A model generated the notes under the pieces. It was not told the origin of the DNA. It worked only from the letters and a program-made list of their open reading frames with translations, and searched no databases. Both the position numbers and the translations under genes were made by a program. Below, piece by piece: positions 26,058-39,439 of a DNA stretch of 64,000 bases. The stretch is taken from NCBI RefSeq assembly GCF_022201045.2, contig NC_068558.1:43923001-43987000 (forward strand), written 5' to 3'. Numbering within the stretch: position 1 is the stretch's first letter; each line of letters begins with the position of its first letter. Source of the DNA: Citrus sinensis. Its lineage: Eukaryota > Streptophyta > Magnoliopsida > Sapindales > Rutaceae.

Positions 26058-27234
26058 TATGTTTACAGGTCATGCAAAAAAAACAACTCAAGGATGTTGT
26101 CTTTTTAATCCATAATTTGGATACATTCCCAAAAGGAGCTGAAAAAATGATTTTCAACTGGGTTCTAGTCGTGTGGCTGATATATCCCATGATGAAACCA
26201 ATTTGCTGGCCACATTTTTTCTCTTATATTTTCTTTTAAACAATGCCAATCGTCAAAAAATTTTGACCACCGAATTCTGACTTCTTCAATCCAGGAATTT
26301 ATCTGGCATAATATTATGTTTAACAAGATAGTAAAGTGAAACATCAGATATTTGCTCACTCCTCTTAACCTGACCACAATGGTAGACCCCGCCTCAGGGT
26401 TTTTATCCTGTGCATTTATTTTGAACTGATGATGGCAAATGCTGCTGGGGTGGCCCCCAAGTCAATTGCCTGTTGGCCGCTTGAAGAGAAAAGAAACAAG
26501 GTAGAAATTAACTGAAAGGGGCTCACGTGCTCTCGGCCTAATTCAGAAATGAACCAAACTTCAAGGTAACAAAAAGCAGGGATGGTTTATGGAGAGTGGA
26601 GGTGTGCGTTGCCAAAATGGGTTTATGTCCAAACCAGCAAGTCATGCAAATTGGTTTGGCCACTGATTCTGATTGCTTTCATTCATGTCTTGTCTACTTT
26701 ATCATTGAAATTCCCCATTCCTATCTGACATGGCCAAATGAAATAATAATTCCACCTCCAATCCCACATAGTCATTTGCTTTCTGGCTTGCCCTTTTCAT
26801 GATTTCATTATCCCAATATATGCCAAAACCAAACAGAGATTATGATGCCAACCACAAGGTCTCCCCTTTTGTGTGTCTTGATTGATGAGTAGGTCTGCTT
26901 TTGAATTGCTGAATCCTCTTATTGTAATGCTAGAATAAAACATGGCCACATCATTGTGCACGACTGACAAAATATATGATTCGGCTTGGGGGTTTCAATA
27001 TTCCATGTCTATTACTTTTAGCTGCCCCTGGAAATCAATGGGAGACCCAAGTTCGATAAAAAAAGAAAAATATTTGGTGTAGAGAAAGATAAGAGAAAGA
27101 TGAGAGAAATAAAGAAGAAAAGAAAAGAGAGAGAGTGGGTGGGTAGAGAGAGAGAAGACAAATTTCTCTCATTTTTCTCTACACCTAACACTAATTATAA
27201 AAGAAGAATATGTTATGGGAAATTATTCATTTTT
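26058..27234. other. intergenic, no gene seen
   Basis: Spacer between convergent NAA20 and CPS. Short ORFs here have no domain. A purine-rich run of AGAGA/GAAAG repeats lies at about 27070-27160. Confidence 0.45.
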
Positions 27235-27936
27235 TTTTATCTTGGGTAAAAGCTCGTTTAGTCCCTATATTTTGAAGTTAGTGCCCGTTTAGTTCCTATA
27301 TTTTTAAAAATACCTCAAATCATCCCTACCATTAAATTATTGACACTTTTGCCATTATCTTTTGTTCCTTTTAACTTATTTTTATAATATTACCCTATTA
27401 TAATAATTTTTTAGACATTATTAAAAAGAAAAAAATAACCCTATTATAATAATTTTTTAGACATTATTAAAAAGAAAAAAATAACCCTATTATAATAATT
27501 TTTTTAGACATTATTAAAAAAAAATTACCAGTTTAATACCAAAAAATAAAATAAAATAAAATATATATATATTAATTTTTGTGGAACACACTCTTGAGTT
27601 AAAATATTAATTTTTCTAAAAAATTGATAATGTAATTTTTTACGATATTAATTTTTTAGACATACGTGAGCTTCCACAAAAATTAATATATACCTTTTTT
27701 GTTTTTATTTTATTTTTGAGTTTAATTTGATAATTTAATTTTTTATTAATATCCAAAAAAGAAACATTATTGTAAAAATGTAATATTGTAAAAGCAAATT
27801 AAAAATAATAAAAAATAATGACATAAGTGTCAATATTTAGTAGTAGGGATGTTTTGAGGTGTTTTTAAAAATACAGGGACTAATGGACACTAACCTCATA
27901 ATATAGGGATTAAACAAGCTTTTACCCTTTTATCTT
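27235..27936. mobile_element. Mutator-type MITE with 9-bp target duplication
   Basis: The element itself is 27244-27927 (684 bp). It begins GGGTAAAAGCTCGTTTAGTC and ends with the inverted copy (GATTAAACAAGCTTTTACCC); the inverted ends are about 95 bp and imperfect. It is flanked by a perfect 9-bp direct repeat TTTTATCTT at 27235-27243 and 27928-27936. A 9-bp duplication with long TIRs is the hallmark of Mutator-like elements. The interior has three tandem copies of a ~46-bp unit (CCCTATTATAATAATTTTTT ...) at about 27390-27530 and no ORF. Confidence 0.85.
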
Positions 27937-28783
27937 TAATAATCACTCGTTTAATGTATTGGTACAGCAGTTTGTTGATATATATACATAAGTTGGTCCA
28001 CTGGTTTAGGCCACCGGTTTCATAAGTGCAATTCATGATTCAAAATTTTTTGGTGGTTGATACAATTCAAACAAGTAGTGGTGTACCGAAAGATAAAAAC
28101 TCAGAAGTGGAGGGGAATTAGGAACTCATCTAATTGCGTCATCAAATCTCTATATATGGGACTCGATTTCGCTGAGTGAGTTAATGGCTGCGTGAATTAA
28201 TTGAATCCCCATTTGACGTTGAAGAGAGTGATAATCAACACCGGCCTCTTCACGTGTTATATGGTGATACTGTCTGCCATTTTTGTTCGTTGACTGCACA
28301 CTTAATAGGAAGCTATTGCATTTGCACAGCACGTTCAGAAAAGGAGCCCACATCGATCCTTAACAAAAGCAACTTAACGTGGATTACCATATACGTCCAC
28401 TTACTATGTTTGCACAATTCCTTGCTTTAATGGAAAATCAACTTTCAGAGAGCAGAAAGCTGGCTGTTCCATTTTGTGATTTTGTCATCTAGCTAGGCTT
28501 CAACCTTTGTTCTTGAAGCAATAATATCGCATTATACGGTCTTGGTCCTTTGAAGGATAGTGTGGCTAGCTAGTGGGATATGAATTATAAAATGGACCTT
28601 CCGTTGAAGATGTAATCATGTAACTTTATTGCATGCACTCGCTATCACTTATTATTCAAAGGAGATGTGTTTTAGTTGCTTTTTTTCTTTATTTTTTGCA
28701 CATTATTAATAGACAAAAATATGCACATATATAAATGACAGGTGACATAATAATATACTACACATAATAGATAGTACAGTATA
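27937..28783. other. downstream flank of CPS, no gene seen
   Basis: AT-rich region holding the CPS 3' UTR in its right part. No coding or RNA feature recognised. Confidence 0.4.
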
Positions 28784-31700
28784 TCAGATATCTACTGTCT
28801 GAAATAGTACTTTGCCAATGTGTGAGTTGATAGTCTCTGCATCGCAGTAAGCACAGTAGTAAAAACTCTTTGCCACTGTGAGAAATGTCTGCTTGACATC
28901 GGAGCCAATGCCACTTGAGGAATTTTGGAGCACTAATTGAACAAGTTCTTGCATGTCAGGCTCTACTGAGAGGGCGGTGATTCTATTATTACCAATATTG
29001 TTGTTGCGATTGACTTGTACCTGAAGAAAAAAGCAAATAATGGTCAACAAAAGTTAGAGACCCCAACTTAATTAGTCTTTTGTAGTAGATACAATAACAT
29101 GATCAAATATCGATGACCAATTTAAGATTAGCGAGCAATTAATTAAATTGGGAGTCTCCTCATGATCCACTAAGGGAGTTCGTATCTACTCATCGTCAAA
29201 TATTAAGAAGGCTACAAAATTGATTTTGTTTTAGTAATATATACTTGTATTTTGGGGAATTCAAAATGACCCTTCAAATATGAAGACGGGGCTGGCTACA
29301 AATTAGCAGTTTGTCCACAACTCTTAATATATATGTATATATACAGCCTCTACTGACCTTTTGCTTATGGTAATGACCAAGTGTGTGGCATATTCTGTTG
29401 GTGAGGTAGGAGAGCCGGGCGTATTCAGGATGACACAAAAGCTCCTCCGAAAGCAAACGGCCGGCGCTTAAATTTATTGTTTGCACTAGTAGTTCTGCCA
29501 CTCCCCAGTGGCTATTTCCGTCGTCTTGCCACGTTGTCAGCCACTTTTCCCACTGTAATTTTTGTATTTTCAGAGAAAATTAAAATAAACAGAAAGAGTT
29601 AAAATACATTGGAATGAGTTGTTTGGTAGTATGCAAATTTCTTGGGAAGTTCAATATTAATTGCACTAGCATGCATGCACCGATTCACAAATGCAATCCA
29701 GTTCCAGTCCCAGTAACTACTGATGCAGTGCGTGACAGAAAATTTCGGCGCGGCTACATAATTGGATACTTCATATGTACATACATACTTGTGTCCAAAT
29801 TGAATTAATAGTTTTGATTTATTTGAAATTCGGTTACTTGACAACCATTGGCATTAACTGAAATGGCGTGCCTGCCGAGTAGAGCAGTTTGGAAGTAGCT
29901 AGCCAGCTAGTGCATGTTACTTACTGCCTCACGTAAATTGCCGCCAATGTCTCGGCCATTTGCCACCAGTGCATCCAATGCGATGTGATTCAGAGTCCCA
30001 AGCAATGTCTTCCCAGCAAATCTCTCTCCTTTTTTGTTCGAATCCCATCTCCTGTAAATCCACACAACGTTTCCATGTCTTTAATTAAGGGGTTACTAAT
30101 TTATATATCTTCATGACTTACTGCTCACTCACAGACCAACCGTGCGTAAAAAGCATGCATTTGATGTTTGATTTAAACCTTGTAAATTTATCTATTTATT
30201 GGCAGACTTTGACTCTTGAAGCACTCCCGGTTCGGAGCCACTCCGATCCTTGGGACAAATAATCCAGCTAATAATTATTAATTCCTTCCCTACACTCTAG
30301 TGACCCGGCCCCTTCGTTGTCTTAATTTGTTGCATATGACAAATGATATCGAATGAAACAAAAAGAGAGGTGAGCTATGTACTGCGCCAGTACTTTTCAT
30401 GCATAATTAATAAGTGCTCAAATTAACAAGAAACCTAACGCACAAAACAGTAAACACCAAACCCTTCCCATTAAAATTATTATTGTCATTTCTCAAAGAC
30501 GAAGTAAGTTTAATTAACATACCTTCTGTTAATGTAGTCCCAAGCACTAATACAATTTCTGAATTCACGAACGAAGGCTCTCCTTTGCTTACAAGAATCC
30601 TTTTGTTTATCAAAATAAGAAGTGATGGTCTCCACCAAAACCGCTGTCTTAGCCCATGCAATCCGCTCTTGCCACCGTGCAGGCTCATATATACTGGCTG
30701 ATGCCACAAAATACGCTAAGAGAAGGGCTCTTCTGGTAATCCCAAATTTGTCAAGTTTACATGCTGCGTACCACCTATGTAAACGTAACATTAATTCGTC
30801 ATTGAAAATTAATTAAGCTCTGGTTTGAGATTTAATTTGCTTGTTAATTAGATTACTTACTTTTGCAAACTGTCCCATTCGGTCCGATGTACAGCTTGGC
30901 AATTATTGTAATCTAATTTTGCTAGCTCAAGGTAGACGTCATTGTTCACATAAGGCATCCTGAAAAAAGAAAAAAAGTTGCTAGCCATTAGGACATAAAC
31001 TTAAATCAATAATCAAACCTTCAAATTGATTTTCTTCTCTTTGCATTTTGCTTGCCGAATAAAATTAGAGAGCCATATTTGTGCTGGCGCCGTACTATTC
31101 AGCTGTAGGTAAACAAAAGTATAATATAAGAATGAATTATTTATAATAGACACGTCTGGATTCAACAAAGGAAGAGACAACGGCAAGGACAGGAGCCAAA
31201 TTTGTACCCACACTGGGTAACTTTCCTGTGGTCGTGATCTAATAAGCGGATTGCTGTTTCTGGAATTTCAGTTTGCCAAGAAAACAAAGATTCTTGGTGG
31301 GAGATTAGGACAAAATGGATGAAGAAGAAATTAAGTAATTAGTGCTTTTTTTTTTCCCCGATAATTAAAATAAGACTACTTGATGTAGAGATATATATAT
31401 ACCTGTAAAGAGTCTTGCCAATCCAAACGTCATCTTCGCCGCCATATTGTTCTATGTAGAGTCGGGTTTCCAATCTGGGCAAACATGCGTACCATGGTAC
31501 CTCCATTGCGAAAGCCACCTGTCCACCCATCATTATTATTTAATTTATACGGTATAGCTTCTCTTTCAATGCCTAGTCAAATACAATATCCTTTGACAAT
31601 AGCACTCCCATTGGAATTTGGATACCACTGCCACATGCCAAATTAGCCATTAATTCTATGAAATGGGGTTCAAGTAATTTTATCATCTCTCTCATTCATG

Positions 31701-33984
31701 ATGTGGCGAGCCGTTTCTTAATGCTCATATTATGTCAGCACTGAAATTAAATATGGTCCCTTTTTTTCTAAATAATAGAAACGAATCGTATTATATAATA
31801 ATAAAGTTATAGTAAGGGTACGGTCGAATGACTTTTAGTCTCTTTAATTTGCGAATTTGACTCCGGGAAAGGTAGAGTCAAAATTTCTACTTCAACTTCG
31901 CCCACCACCCAACATAAAAAAATTTGTGTAATGTTGAAAGGATTTTTGGACCATACCTCACCGGGCAAGTCCTTTGCTATAATCCATTTATCTAAGAGAT
32001 CAGCAGCCGTTTTTGCCTTCAAATACTTGGCCGAGAATTGCTTGGCATGCCCAAGAATCTTCTCTCCAGGGAATAGCACCTGAGAAGCCCTATACAGGTT
32101 GTACACTCCGGTAACAGCTTGGGTAGACTGCCCAACAAAGCAAAAGAACTCACCGCCTTTCTCAAAATGTTCAAACGCTTCTGCAAATTTACACATCAAA
32201 AAGTAACTAAGACCACTATGCTTTTTTTTCTTTTTTGCAAAAAAATTATAATAAAATTTTGGAAAGACTGACTATTATTATTTGTTTTCCCACCCCGAAA
32301 CTTACCAGCAGAAACATCATAACCATGTAACCTTAGTAGCCTGAATCCCATGGATGTGTCGTCAAGATCCTGAACCCGGGTATTTCTTGCCCAGCAAATT
32401 CCCTCTTCAGTCCAATATCTGAAATTTTAAGTAGCCTTTAGCATCTGCACTATATATATAGAGGACTAGTTACTTGTTTGATAATAATATGTAGTTGGTC
32501 AGAAATTACCTATAAACATAATCCAAACACTCTTTAATCTCTGGTTGGAAATATCTTGAAATTCCAAGGCGCTGCAACCGATCAACAGCCCAAAGATGTT
32601 CGAAAATATCCACCGGGTACACGTTTGGGACTAAATTAATTAAAATACATTTTAATATTATATCGGTGGCAAATTAGAAAGCAGACAAAATGACATTGAA
32701 AGCAAAAATGATATAATATAAAGTTATATTAGTAAAGGATAGACAAATTAGAAAAGGGATTTTTATTAATAATTATGTGTATACCTCCGCCATTGAATCT
32801 TTGGACAGCTTTTGTTAAATATTTCAAGCAATTTTCATCTTTAGTTTGCATAAGAGCATAGGCAGTGGAGGATGGGGAGAACAAAAATGAACCATCTTGG
32901 CACTGCAATTTGAGAAGCTTTTGCCAGTTAAGGTCAGGCATTCCTTCCAAACTATGGAGTAGTGTTGTGGGCACATTATGCATAATGTCCTTTGGTATCC
33001 TAACCCACATGCACAATAATTACATTACATATATGTAAAGATACAACGGACCTATAAATAAACTGTAGAAGATAAAGATGACTTTTTTACTACTTGATTT
33101 ATTATATCTTATGAAATCTAAAAAGGTAACAAACATAATTATGATAGCAACATACCTTGTGAGCTTTAAATTTCTCTTGTCGTAGATCTTTTGCAAGACA
33201 GGAGAGTCATAGGGCACTTCTATGTCTAAACTGCGGGCGATTTCTAGAAGGGAAGGGAAAGCAACTTCAAAGCCGATGGGCATGTGCTCATCATTTTCAT
33301 TTTCAAGCTTGGATATGTTTTCTTTAAAAAACAGCAACCCTGATGTATATTCATGATGCATGCATAGATATGTTACATACGCTACATTAATTACTCAATT
33401 ATAGATAAAATTAGTTGGTTAATTAAGTACCTTTATGGCACTTATCGTGATGGATATTCCATGATTTGAGAGCAACAACACAAGCTAAAGTGTTGATCAA
33501 GCGATCGTGGGCTGAGAACAAAAGATGATCACCCCAAGAGCCATCGGGAAGTTGACTGTTGGCAATCCAATGAAGGCTTGACGGGAATTGAGGCGCACCA
33601 CTGCCTTGAATATCCTCAACAAGAGCCACCCACGCGGTGTCATATGCCGATACGCTTATCTCTCCATCCTCCATGGAACCCAGCATTGACTTAATGGCAT
33701 GGACACGCTCCTTTATCTCATTTGATGCACAAACCTTTGACTTAATTTTTGTCACAAAACAAAATCACATCATTACCGTATTATATAACTATATAATTAA
33801 TTAATTATATCAATTTTTTTTTTAGAAAAAAAATGTTGTGTTCATTAATTAACTTTTTGTCTAATTTGTCACCTCAATTCGATCCTCTTCTATGTCATCC
33901 TCCACAATCTCTTTCCACTTTATCACTGGCAGACCATTTTGAAACACGTCTGCATATTCTGCACATCATATTAATCTTGTACTT

Positions 33985-34016
<32 letters not shown>

Positions 34017-34894
34017 TATCTAAACATAAGTATGCACAGTATGAGTGTGTGTGTGTGTGTGTGTATACGTATGTATGTATATATATTACGCTAAATTTAA
34101 TAATAGTAACTAATTGACTGTACGTTCATCATCGTACCACCTTGGATGAGAGGTCTCGATATAGCACTGCATCTTGGCCGAACGTTAAAGTTAATTCGTT
34201 TTTCTTTAGTCTGGAACGGCCAAAAACCTATCAAAAAGAGAAAATTAAATAAATGAATTAACGTATTTTTTTAATAAGTTTATTAAAAGTCCATCTATTA
34301 GTTTAAACCGCTTTGTGGAAAACAAATAAAAATAACCTTGTTGATAAGGAAATTAATATGCCATGTTGCCGTCAAATGATAGCAATTCTGGTACATCTAT
34401 GGAATATGAAAAAAGCCTTTTCACTAATAAGCCTAAAGGAAATGGTGTCCTTTACCAAACCATTAGACAGAGTTGCTTAATTAATTGTGTACCCGCTATA
34501 CTAAAATGTAGACTTTCTTTTAATCAAATTAATGTGAAATTGTTAACAAAAATGAGAAAACAGGGCTAAGAAATTTAAAAAGTAATATAAAATAATAAAT
34601 GATATGATGACGCGTGAATGAAATATTATTCATCAAACAAATGGCAACAAGCAAAATAGGTTATTAATTATATTCTACAGCTTGTTCTTCGTCTTCTACA
34701 GGTTGATTAGTAAACATGGCTTGTAATGGACAAATTAAAATTAAAAAAAAAAAAAAGAACTAAAGACAGGATCAAGAGAGAAGAAGAAACTTACTGGGAA
34801 GCTCAGAGTTGAAGGAGGAAGAATTAGATCGCCGGGTTCCGCTTGGAACCACTGGGTAGAAGAGGTTGGTGGAATAATAATGAGAAGACATCAT
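28784..34894 (-). CDS. CPS: ent-copalyl diphosphate synthase, class II diterpene cyclase
   Basis: Fifteen exons (minus): 34795-34894, 34141-34227, 33873-33958, 33431-33734, 33156-33339, 32785-32999, 32510-32630, 32306-32418, 31957-32180, 31403-31518, 30861-30959, 30523-30774, 29925-30051, 29358-29552, 28784-29020. All are GT-AG and the total closes in phase, giving 819 aa; Arabidopsis GA1 is 802. The Ser/Arg-rich N-terminus is a plastid transit peptide. Motifs: SAYDTAW, the class II acid motif D383-L-D-D386 ([12 protein letters not shown]), His269 in LLHS and Asn328 in VPNV. That His/Asn pair marks ent-CPP formation, and its 59-residue spacing equals that recalled for Arabidopsis CPS (H263/N322). 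The class I DDxxD motif is not seen, as expected. The enzyme cyclises GGPP to ent-CPP, the gibberellin precursor. Neighbours also match the Arabidopsis GA1 locus. Confidence 0.95.
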
Positions 34895-35130
34895 GATGAT
34901 AAAATTTGTTGAAGGTTGAAGATTGAGTAGGCAAAAGGGCTAAGTATTTAAAGGCAAGGAGCAAAGGCTAGAAAAGGGAAGAGGAAGAGGCAAGCGGAGA
35001 GAATCGACTTCCAGGAGATTCCCGCTATTTGGTGCATGGGATCATCCCAAAGGACCAAAACTATCGAATTGTGCTCCTGTCCTTTTCCCCTCTCTCTCTC
35101 CTTCTTTCCTTTTTCCCCCCCCTTAATTCT
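34895..35130 (-). promoter_or_regulatory. CPS promoter and leader
   Basis: On the minus strand a TATA-like CCTTTAAATACTTAG lies about 50-60 bp upstream of the ATG (34943-34953). Further up is a GA-rich stretch, seen as CT-rich on the plus strand at 35081-35125. Motif-based inference only. Confidence 0.4.
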
Positions 35131-35384
35131 ATCTTTCTTTTCCTTTATTTTATTTTTTTAATTATATACCATATTAAAAATTTTCATTCCAAATAATGTG
35201 GCACTTACCAAATAAATATTGTGATAATATATCCTCATTATTATTATTATTATTAGGTGGAGGGTGGGTAAAATTTAATTTGATTATATAACTCCCAACC
35301 TTCTTAGGATTCATACATAGTGTAATAATATAATTCATTCACTTGTAACTTGTGAAAATATATCAATCTCTTAATACATGACAT

Positions 35385-36080
35385 CAAACACGTGCCATAT
35401 CATTTGAAATGAAATTTTAAGATAAAATTTAATATGTCCATCGTTACTCTTATTTATCATTGAAATAAATTAACCATTTTTTTTTACAATGTCACTATTA
35501 TTACCCAAATTAATTGAAATCCTTATCATAAAATTTGCACATAAGTGTTTGCTTTGTTTTAATTGATGTAAAATCTCCATCTACATGGCCTAGAAGTAAT
35601 TGATTTTAAAATGATTTGATGTTTTCTTAACTTAGGAAATATACTTTTAGCATCAATGAAATATATAGATTCTTAACCAATATAAAATAATTTCTTTATA
35701 TAGAGCCTCCATTCTTTACTAAATAGCACTTGTACATACCATATCGTTCGGGATAAAATTTTAAGATAAAATTTGATATGTTCGTCATTATTCTTATTTA
35801 TCATATTTGGTATTGATCACATCATGTGAAATAAATTAAGAAGTTGTTTTTTTTCACAATTTCATTGTTATTACCTAAATTAAATAAAATGCTTGTCATA
35901 AAATTTGCATTTACATGGTTGCGATGTAAAATCTCCATCTACATAGCCTGGAAGTAATTGATGTTAATATGATTTGATGTTTTCTTGCTAAACTTGGGGA
36001 ATATATTTTTAGCAATAATGAAAAATATAGATTCTTAACCAATATAAAATAATTTCTTTATACAGAGCCTCCATACTAGA
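35385..36080. repeat. ~350-bp tandem duplication
   Basis: The sequences at about 35385-35725 and 35735-36080 are diverged direct copies. Both contain AAATTTTAAGATAAAATTT, TGTAAAATCTCCATCTACAT followed by AGCCTGGAAGTAATTGAT-type sequence, and TTCTTAACCAATATAAAATA followed by ATTTCTTTATA.AGAGCCTCC. The offset drifts from about 344 to 362 bp because of indels. No ORF; function unknown. Confidence 0.8.
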
Positions 36081-39000
36081 AAATAAATTATAAATAAATT
36101 ATAAGACTTAAAATATGTTTATTTGATTCCTAAATTATACCAATAATATTTTGTTAATATTTATAATAAAAAAGTCTATTAAACCCTTTTAAATTAATTA
36201 AAATCTATTCAAATGAAAAATTAAAAAAAATTATTGAATTTTTTATAAATTAGCTTTATGGTAACATAATTCGAATATCTAAGTCACTAAGTGTCTTTGA
36301 ATCCAAAACATACCATATCTATTATTAAATATTTTGAAGAAAATCAACCTCACAATAGATTTGAAACTGTGGGGCGGAAAGGAGAGAAGTTTACTACTAA
36401 ACCATTTAGTAGTTCCCAGGTAATACCTTTCTTTAGTAGTACAATGATATAATTTGGTCCATATAAAATAAAATAATAATATCTGATTTAGTTTACTACT
36501 TGATATTGGTCCTCATAAAATCCAACTCGGGTTCTTTTGTAATATAAATATAATGTAATGTTTATAATATCAAGAGATGTATAAGAAACACAAATAAAAA
36601 ATATTTTTAGAAAAAACCATGATAACATTTTTAAAATCATGAGTTTAACATATTGAAAGAATAATGATGGAAATATACACTTTTTTTTTCAAGAGAAACA
36701 CAAATCTTTTATATAAATAATTTTATATAAATTGATAGTTAAATATAATTGGTTGAATTAAAATATCACTTAAAATTTAACCAATCATGATATGCTATGT
36801 CATCAATTTGTACAATAATTTGTTACTGTAATATTACTCACTTATAAAATGAAAAAAATTTAATTATGCCGTTTTGCTTGATGCATGCAAAAAACTTCAA
36901 CTTATCTCTATTTAATAAAACTCTCAAGCACTAAATTAAAAGAAAATCTCTCAAGTGCTGTGACAAATTTTCTTTAAATCTAACTATAGTGAAATAATAT
37001 AACAGAATTTTCATTCATTGTGTGGATATTTTTTCTCAACCTGGCCCAGTTTCGGTCTTAAAAAATAAAGAAAATAACCAAATTAAAAAAAAATAACGAG
37101 ACAGAGGCATAAAGAAATTCAATCTGCAGATAGAACTAGTTCAGTTTGTTTCGAATTGTAAACTAAATTTGAAAATGTGTAAATTATGGGTTTCCTTCAA
37201 ATAATGTGTAAATTATTGATGAAGGATGATTATTGGTAGTTAATTTGGGAAACTAGCCAGGAGACAGTGCCTTCTTTTTAATGTAGTTGCTGTTTGACTC
37301 ATCATCTGGTACAATTGAAACTATAATATCATGTGGTAATTGTGGATTATTGTGCAGATATATTGTATCAATTTTGGTCCAGTTTAGTATTAAAGCGCTA
37401 TATCTTATAAACAACAGATTATGTAAATTATAATTATAAAATATAAGTTAATAATATGTGATAAATATAATTTTTAAATAATAATTTAAAAAAATAATAA
37501 AAAATTATAATTTTTTTATAATATAATTTGAGATCAAATCAAATTAACTTCTAAAGTCACAAAATAATCTTCAAATAGAGCCTGTATCCATCAAATGATT
37601 TGTGAATAATATAATCAAACTTATTAATATGTCCATTCGGTTATGACTTTATCAATAGTAATGATACATATACAAAACCAAGAGTGTACGAAAATGGTAA
37701 AAATAATAATAATAATAAGATAAATTATTTATTTTAATTAATTTATAATATGTACACAGTTCTTTATCCTATTAGTTCGTGTTCCCGAATTTGTTGTCTT
37801 TTTTTATACATCCATCAATTTTGTTTTGTCCACTAAATGAAAATGGCAACAACTATTTTCTTTGATCATTATGCTATTTTCTTGAATCAAATTTTACTCG
37901 TTGGCATAATTCGAGAATAACAAACATAGGGAAAAAATAAAATAAAATTAAACAACAACATGTATGTAGTACATTTTTATATGGCGAAAGACCACATTGC
38001 ACATCATAATAAATAATTAAATATATTGTGTTTGCAGATATTTATACCCAAAAAAAAAACACCCCGATCTTGTGGCACAATTTTGAAACGACCGTGGCTG
38101 CAAAGCAGCCTCTAATTATTACGTTTCAACTTGCAATTTAGAACCATAAAAGCTGACGATGTTGCATGAGTAGCCACAAGAAAACAAGTTGAAGTCTCAA
38201 TCATATATCAAATTAGTACCAACTGAAAATAGTTTAATGGCATTTTATGGCCTTGGAACCCAGATATCAATTTACTGGCTAGTCGTATATTTATTTGTAA
38301 AGGATTGGCCAGTAACCAATCAATCGAGTAGCTCTATATCTTTATACTACTATGTTTTTGAAAACGAAATATGATGACAATTAATTTATTCATCCAAATC
38401 CAATGTTTGCAGCAAGACTGAAGAAATTCAATGGAATAATTAATTAATCAGTTAATTATTTGTCCACAGATGCTGTTTGCTACAGGAAGCATTTTCAGAA
38501 TCAAGTAAAACAAGCTATTGGAAGCATGTGTCTTTACGCTATATATATGATGAGAGTAATGTCCTAGTCGATGGGTTTAATAAAGCCCCGCCAATTTAAG
38601 AAGCAAGAACTTGTTTAATCACAGAGCCAACTAACGTGGTAGGTAATAAGTCCATCAAAATAAATCCAAAATTGTGCTCGATCGTCGTGTTCGTATTGTC
38701 CATCTTTAATTTGGGTATTGAAATTGAAATAACGTTGCTAGCTGGACACCTCGACTGGACTAATCGTCTAAATTAACCTGAGCCTGAATTTTAGATTACA
38801 TTCTTACACCCGGTGCTTGCCTTGTTAATTTACTAATTATTATAATAAACTCATTTCACTACTAGTTGAGAGATTTCAAAGTTCAATTTGTTTTAGATAT
38901 ATATGTTCCAAGTTTTAAATTATAGAGTTTGAGTCAACTTCTTGGTTGATGGTGGGAGGCGGGCAAATTGAAAGCTAATTAGTTCTGTATTAGAATCCCC

Positions 39001-39439
39001 AAAGAAAAATAGAGATGTCTCCTTAGTACAAGTTATGCATGATTTCAAATCTAGTGTCAAACAAAGCATTATCATTTGATTTTGCAGTGAAAAACAATTG
39101 GAACCAAAGCCTAACAAAAGACTAACAAATGAAAGGATGTTATTTTGGATTTGTTTTTTTTTATAAAAAAAAAGATTAAACTTTCCCAAAACGATGTTGT
39201 TTTAAGTGTGTTTTTGTTAGCCTTTTGTCAATCTCTAGTTCAAATATCAGTGTCCTTATGCAATAATCACTGTTTAAATATTAACACAATCTAATTTATA
39301 TCGTGACAAAATAATCTTTTTATGATGAAATTTCAGTAGTAAATATCTCATTTGTTGTTAGAAGAGAGACTAAAGACGACATGTTGAATTTCAATGCCAT
39401 TGTTTATCATAATATAACATTGTTAAGGCAGCTCAACAC
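36081..39439. other. AT-rich intergenic DNA, no gene seen
   Basis: Over 3 kb of very AT-rich sequence with short ORFs that show no domain. No RNA gene or clear transposon border found. Confidence 0.45.

Noticed and set aside
33988..34070. CATA, TATA and GTGT repeats inside a CPS intron
   Set aside because: Simple microsatellites in an intron; no sign of a regulatory or mobile feature.
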